A DNA stretch of 64,000 nucleotides from the NCBI GenBank assembly GCA_013398295.1, contig VZSF01007822.1, positions 1 through 64,000 of the forward strand, written 5' to 3'. A program made the position numbers and the translations under genes. The notes under the pieces are model-generated. The model did not search any database. It was not told where the DNA came from and saw nothing but the letters and a program-made list of their open reading frames with translations. Positions 61,101-64,000 of this stretch are shown here, piece after piece. Every line of letters starts with the position of its first letter. The stretch's first letter is position 1. The stretch comes from Chionis minor. Its lineage: Eukaryota; Chordata; Aves; Charadriiformes; Chionididae.

Positions 61101-63390
61101 GGAGGAAAAACATACCAACAATTACTACAAATTTAAACAGCAAAAAAAAAGTTACTCAACATGTAATTTATGGAAATAATTATTTGTTTCTGTAAAGCAA
61201 ATATATATATACACACATTACAACATACCTGTACCAAAACACGATACGGTGTCCCGTATCAAACCTGCATCAGTCAACTAAGCATTACAAAAGAAAAAAC
61301 TGACAGGTGGAGGTGCAGGGGAAATTACTGAACAATATTGGCTTATGTATACATGACACCAAAAATAGATGAGCAGTAAACCAACGTCCCACCTGGTAAT
61401 GCATTTCTTTTCATTTATGTAAGAGATCTACTTTATTTCTTGAATTAAATGTTTTACTATAACATTTTCTGCTAAAAAAGTTACAATGCTCCTCCAAAGA
61501 GAGGGGCGGGACTTTTTAGATAGTAAAATTATATTCAAGTTACTTGAAAATAGTTAACTACACCGTTTACAACTATGAGAAGTCATGGATTACCGATTAA
61601 AGGGTTCCTGGTGGAACTGTTATTTTGCAATTACGCAAGGCTAAGAAAACAGTATTTATAAAAAATTAAGCTCCAATTCAGGAAAGCATCTAAAATTGGG
61701 CAAAATGGTTTGCTGAACTGGGGCTACTGAAAATGAAAACATGAGTCTTTTGTTCATTACAATAGGGAAAAAAATTATACATATATATAGTCTCAGTCTC
61801 TTGTTCTGATACCTTTGAATTAGTGCTTTTGGTTAGTCAATGCATTAACCTTGGGGCTTTCAACCAGGGTGGCAGGGACAGGAGTACTGTGGTGATGACC
61901 TCTGGGAATGTGAGGGAAGGTTTCAAACACAAACTGTGTACCTTACAATGTCAGCTACTGTGCTTGAACATGTGTGTGCAGTAACTAAATTTTATATTCA
62001 CTGATGCACACCAAGTATCTGAAGGCAGGAACAAACCCGCAAACAATTCCAGATAGCTAAAAGAAAGAAGGTGTTTAAGAATCAAGCTTGAAAAGGAGCA
62101 TATTTTCAAAATTATACGTGACGTACATTCAAAAATTGCATCAGAATTTTGATAACCATTCCTACATTTAGAGTGGCAAAAACAGCACACAGAAAAGACA
62201 CAACTTATTTCTGTATTTGCTATCAGCTTGAAGTGCTACATCAATAAACAAAGAACTGAGTCAACAGCATTACTTGGAAGAGATATAATAGTTAACCAAA
62301 TTCTAATATAGTAAAAGCTTAAAAACTCAATCTAAGTATCAGGGATTTTATAGCATCATAAACTTTACCAAGATCATAAAATTTGTAAAGGACATGTCTG
62401 AATACATCCTTCCCTCCCCCAAAGTGACAGACCCTTGTTTCTTCATAATAGATTTAAAACAGAAAATACACTTCAAACCAGTTTACTCACAAGCCAATTG
62501 ACACAAACACTACGTCATTAACATTGCTGATGTTAAGTATTCTTTCCCTGCTCCAAAACTCAAAGTGCAACGATATTTTGCTTGAAAAGGTGCTGGCGTT
62601 ATCTACTGCCCAACGTGATACTACCAAGATTTTGTACGTGTACGGTTTAAATTTTCATTTACCGTGAAGAGTATTTTCTGTTCATAAACCTTAGTCACCT
62701 TCTTTTGTTGTTAACAACATACCATTAGCGAAAGCATATACATATACATATCCTCTCCGTTACTTAAATACACAATTGACCGCTACCCATACGCTGCAGG
62801 CATTATCATACTTGTAGGCCTACTACTCAAGGCCAGTTCATGTTCTTGGCTACCCACCTTGAGCCTCTGACTTTGCCTAAAGTCGGCCTAGTGGGATGGT
62901 GCACCTTTACTGCTATTTGTTATTTTTAAGTAGCCAAAAAGAAGGCAATGCAAGCCCTTTCTCAATTCATGAAGCCATTCATCCAATAAGGCAGGATAAA
63001 CATTTTTTACCTCCACTGTGCATCTTCTCCTGTTCACATGGGTTCCCCACATTTTCCACAGCAATTACCTTTTGGGGAAGATCTGCTTTGGGGCAGGCTA
63101 ATCAAGTGCTGTGGGTAAATTCTTCAAATACAAATATAAATAAACGAGACAAATGCACACAGTGACTTGCCTCTGAAGTTCTAAAAGCCTGGCCACTACC
63201 ATTCTTTGTACTCACTATTCTGCCTTGTGTAGCTTCTCCCAGGAGCCCTCCAAAAGTGATTACAGGAGACATACAGGCACAGTATAGGAAAAGAATCGAG
63301 GCCAGGCACTGCAGGCTTAATGCATCCTTGAAGTCACTCAAGAAAAAAGGTGCTTTCCTTTGGATGTCAAGTATCAAACCACCAAAAAGC
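43079..63390 (-). CDS. SLC4A7: SLC4A7 (NBCn1) Na+/HCO3- cotransporter: 3' part, 14 coding exons (overview)
   Basis: NBCn1 is a plasma-membrane electroneutral sodium-bicarbonate cotransporter that loads base into cells and controls intracellular pH. Fourteen minus-strand exons join in frame to give 670 residues plus stop. They start just before the first membrane span ([16 protein letters not shown]) and end in the PDZ-binding tail ETSL. In order they carry the early membrane spans, a glycosylated extracellular loop, the later spans and a Lys-rich cytosolic tail. The N-terminal cytoplasmic domain (roughly the first half of a protein of about 1200 residues) lies beyond the right edge. SLC4A8 and SLC4A10 are close paralogues. 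The 36-residue C-terminal cassette, the ETSL end and synteny with NEK10 favour SLC4A7. Confidence 0.97.
43161..46296. other. SLC4A7 intron
   Basis: AT-rich intron. An internally repetitive AT-rich stretch built on aatgtttaaaa lies at about 44957-45026. No other feature recognised. Confidence 0.6.
46297..46404 (-). CDS. SLC4A7: SLC4A7 C-terminal cassette exon (108 bp)
   Basis: Encodes [30 protein letters not shown] and TRANL plus a shared Ser: 36 codons, the same length as the alternatively spliced C-terminal cassette of mammalian NBCn1. The flanking exons end in AG and begin with C, so both inclusion and skipping give Ser and keep frame. The acceptor is tctttag and the donor is gtagct, a weak donor consistent with optional use. 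Confidence 0.95.
46405..48159. other. SLC4A7 intron
   Basis: Ordinary AT-rich intron; nothing recognised. Confidence 0.6.
48160..48257 (-). CDS. SLC4A7: SLC4A7 exon: cytosolic tail (98 bp)
   Basis: Encodes [20 protein letters not shown] then [12 protein letters not shown]. This is the cytosolic tail after the last membrane span. The EAERML and PVK.LKYS parts are conserved, while the middle differs from mammals. The acceptor is tttacag and the donor is gtatag. Confidence 0.94.
48912..49043 (-). CDS. SLC4A7: SLC4A7 exon: end of last membrane span and Lys-rich tail
   Basis: Encodes 44 residues: [30 protein letters not shown] and [14 protein letters not shown]. It carries the end of the last span, the SLC4 signature [12 protein letters not shown] and a charged lysine run on the cytosolic side. 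The acceptor ccttaag was chosen over a ctag 7 bp downstream because it supplies the conserved Val-Leu. The donor is gtaagt. Confidence 0.96.
49275..49301. repeat. Perfect 11-bp inverted repeat with 5-base loop
   Basis: AGAACCTGTAG (49275-49285) and CTACAGGTTCT (49291-49301) are exact reverse complements around aagca. It lies in the SLC4A7 intron 111 bp past the exon ending at 49412. A nearby direct repeat of tccttttctgaaa also lies in this stretch. Confidence 0.9.
49412..49585 (-). CDS. SLC4A7: SLC4A7 exon (174 bp)
   Basis: Encodes 58 residues: [40 protein letters not shown] and [18 protein letters not shown]. It holds the DRIKL..MP cytosolic loop characteristic of SLC4 transporters and a late membrane span. 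Phase 0 at both ends. The acceptor is actgcag and the donor is gtaagt. Human has Leu where the first residue here is Phe. Confidence 0.97.
50011..51044 (+). mobile_element. CR1 LINE, 5'-truncated, plus strand
   Basis: About 1.03 kb, the longest CR1 here, antisense to SLC4A7 and inside one of its introns. Decayed reverse transcriptase peptides appear in order from [17 protein letters not shown] through [20 protein letters not shown] to [20 protein letters not shown], with stops and frame breaks. The 3' end (ccaccattctgtgg) falls 32 bp short of the coding exon at 51077. Not functional. Confidence 0.95.
51077..51145 (-). CDS. SLC4A7: SLC4A7 exon (69 bp)
   Basis: Encodes [20 protein letters not shown] then GIQ, a membrane helix almost invariant in the SLC4 family. 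The acceptor is ttttccag and the donor is gtaaag. The downstream intron begins with only about 32 bp of unique sequence before a CR1 insertion. Confidence 0.97.
51146..53381. other. SLC4A7 intron
   Basis: AT-rich intron with an alternating microsatellite at 51880-51927. No other feature recognised. Confidence 0.6.
51880..51927. repeat. AT/GT alternating microsatellite
   Basis: Runs of tatat, gtgtgt and tatata over about 48 bp, purine-pyrimidine alternating throughout and therefore prone to slippage. Confidence 0.8.
53382..53633 (-). CDS. SLC4A7: SLC4A7 exon: membrane core (252 bp)
   Basis: The largest SLC4A7 exon here, 84 residues. It covers [60 protein letters not shown] and [19 protein letters not shown]. 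It contains the GLPWFVAAT motif and the REQR loop conserved across SLC4 bicarbonate transporters. The acceptor is cttacag and the donor is gtaaaa. Phase 0 at both ends. Confidence 0.97.
53891..54052 (-). CDS. SLC4A7: SLC4A7 exon (162 bp)
   Basis: Encodes 54 residues: [40 protein letters not shown] and [14 protein letters not shown]. It includes the NPWW turn, a membrane helix and the [16 protein letters not shown] motif typical of this transporter family. The donor is gtaaaa and the acceptor is tttcag. Confidence 0.97.
54453..54566 (-). CDS. SLC4A7: SLC4A7 exon (114 bp)
   Basis: Encodes 38 residues: [20 protein letters not shown] then [18 protein letters not shown]. One membrane span ending in a conserved V.SPKL.VP loop. 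The acceptor is ttattag and the donor is gtaaga. Confidence 0.96.
55561..55722 (-). CDS. SLC4A7: SLC4A7 exon (162 bp)
   Basis: Encodes 54 residues: [40 protein letters not shown] and [14 protein letters not shown]. The Cys-bearing [10 protein letters not shown] segment closes the large extracellular loop. A membrane span and the basic [12 protein letters not shown] cytosolic loop follow. The acceptor is tttgtag and the donor is gtaatt. Confidence 0.97.
57633..57738 (-). CDS. SLC4A7: SLC4A7 exon: glycosylated extracellular loop (106 bp)
   Basis: Encodes 35 residues: [20 protein letters not shown] then [15 protein letters not shown]. Three N-glycosylation sequons (NET, NIS, NLT) and two Cys mark the large extracellular loop of NBCn1. 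It is the most divergent part versus mammals. The acceptor is cttcag and the donor is gtgagt. Confidence 0.95.
59895..60140 (-). CDS. SLC4A7: SLC4A7 exon: membrane spans before the large loop (246 bp)
   Basis: Encodes about 82 residues: [60 protein letters not shown] and [20 protein letters not shown]. Two spans, with the FTEEAFA..I..IFIYEA motif shared by all SLC4 members. The acceptor is cacacag and the donor is gtaagt. Confidence 0.97.
60697..60830 (-). CDS. SLC4A7: SLC4A7 exon (134 bp)
   Basis: Encodes [40 protein letters not shown] and FKFC plus Arg. The GQPL.ILGSTGP.L.FEK motif is a hallmark of SLC4 membrane domains and lies near the substrate site. The acceptor is caaacag and the donor is gtaagt. 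Confidence 0.97.
60831..63215. other. SLC4A7 intron
   Basis: AT-rich intron with a short AT/AC microsatellite at 61201-61217. An 89-codon plus-strand open frame at 62896-63165 has no recognisable product. Confidence 0.6.
63216..63390 (-). CDS. SLC4A7: SLC4A7 exon: first membrane span (175 bp)
   Basis: Encodes 58 residues: [40 protein letters not shown] and [18 protein letters not shown]. It joins the cytoplasmic domain to the first membrane helix. The first base completes a codon of an exon beyond the right edge. The acceptor is atttag and the donor is gtgagt. It is the first SLC4A7 exon visible in the window. Confidence 0.97.
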
Positions 63391-64000
63391 CTAAATAGGT
63401 GAGATGAAACTCGTCAAACTGTACACTAAAGGATTCTAGCTAGTTCAAAACTATGGGCTACACATGACTGCCACTGCCTATTGTCAGCACAAATTATCTA
63501 TTTCATAATCCAGATTAAAGCATAACAGTTTAAAATGTAAATGAGAATTTTATCTATTCCAATTCAGTAGTATTCCTAATATAATCAAGCAAGTTATTCA
63601 CATTCTAAAAGCTGGCTAGGTATTTTTGTATATAGGCTAGATACTGAAAAAATAGCTTTGCAAACGATTTTACCTAAACAATGTTTTAAGTCAAATTTGT
63701 CTTATGATATTCAAAACAAGGAACAGAAGAAATATGCTAAACCTCAACCAAGACTACTGCATTGACACATTTCAATATTACTACTTCAACAAGTAGCTGT
63801 AGCTTTTTGATTCAAATTCTCTATACACATAGGGTTAGGTCAATAAATAAATTTAGGTCCATCATTTTTAACACTGTTCTGATCTAGAGCATAAAGATAT
63901 TCTACAAATGGAAATAGAAAACCAAACATATATAAATTAGTTCAACTGGTAAGTTACTAGCAAGCAATCAAAAATCTTTTGACAGTTTCCAAAAAGTTTT
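63391..64000. other. SLC4A7 intron, right edge
   Basis: No exon found. The exon encoding the end of the N-terminal cytoplasmic domain should lie to the right of the window. Confidence 0.6.

Noticed and set aside
1..64000. A novel biological system (defence island, cluster, CRISPR, new mobile element)
   Set aside because: The window is explained by two conserved vertebrate genes, their regulatory junction and known avian repeat types. No unexplained multi-gene or repeat-array structure was seen.

Overview
The window is vertebrate nuclear DNA, almost certainly from a bird. It holds several CR1 LINE copies, a solo LTR and an LTR fragment of types widespread in birds, compact introns, and two conserved vertebrate genes in a known tandem order. 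The LTR types suggest a neoavian bird rather than a galliform, but this rests on memory of the families. Nothing points to bacteria, plasmids or CRISPR.

Both genes read on the minus strand, so transcription runs from high to low coordinates. Positions 38665-64000 carry the 3' part of SLC4A7 (electroneutral Na+/HCO3- cotransporter NBCn1): 14 coding exons covering the transmembrane domain and C-terminal tail, then a 3'UTR of about 4.4 kb. The N-terminal cytoplasmic domain lies beyond the right edge. Positions 1 to about 38450 carry the 5' part of NEK10 (NIMA-related kinase 10): a CpG-island promoter, a probable non-coding first exon, and 21 coding exons. These encode about 672 residues, from the initiator Met through the armadillo-type region and the kinase N-lobe to the HRD catalytic loop. 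The DFG motif, the rest of the kinase domain and the C-terminal half lie beyond the left edge. All exon junctions I could read keep frame, with no frameshift or stop, so both genes look functional.

The junction between the genes is very tight. The distal SLC4A7 polyadenylation signal (38685-38690) is about 70 bp from a near-consensus RFX X-box (38604-38617) and under 300 bp from the likely NEK10 transcription start. An X-box fits a cilium-associated kinase gene. SLC4A7 encodes a housekeeping/epithelial pH regulator; apart from tandem order I see no functional link with NEK10.

Repeats: CR1 copies at 28-436 (rearranged), 11188-11888 (minus), 36300-37074 (plus) and 50011-51044 (plus); a complete solo LTR with 5-bp target duplication at 2983-3541; an LTR fragment at 18147-18352; microsatellites. 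Other structures include a strong hairpin in the SLC4A7 3'UTR (41535-41575), an intronic hairpin (49275-49301), a G-quadruplex run (37511-37531) and pentamer repeats on both sides of the predicted NEK10 exon 1 splice donor. I found no evidence of a wholly new biological system. The points most worth checking are the gene-junction/promoter architecture and the 3'UTR hairpin.
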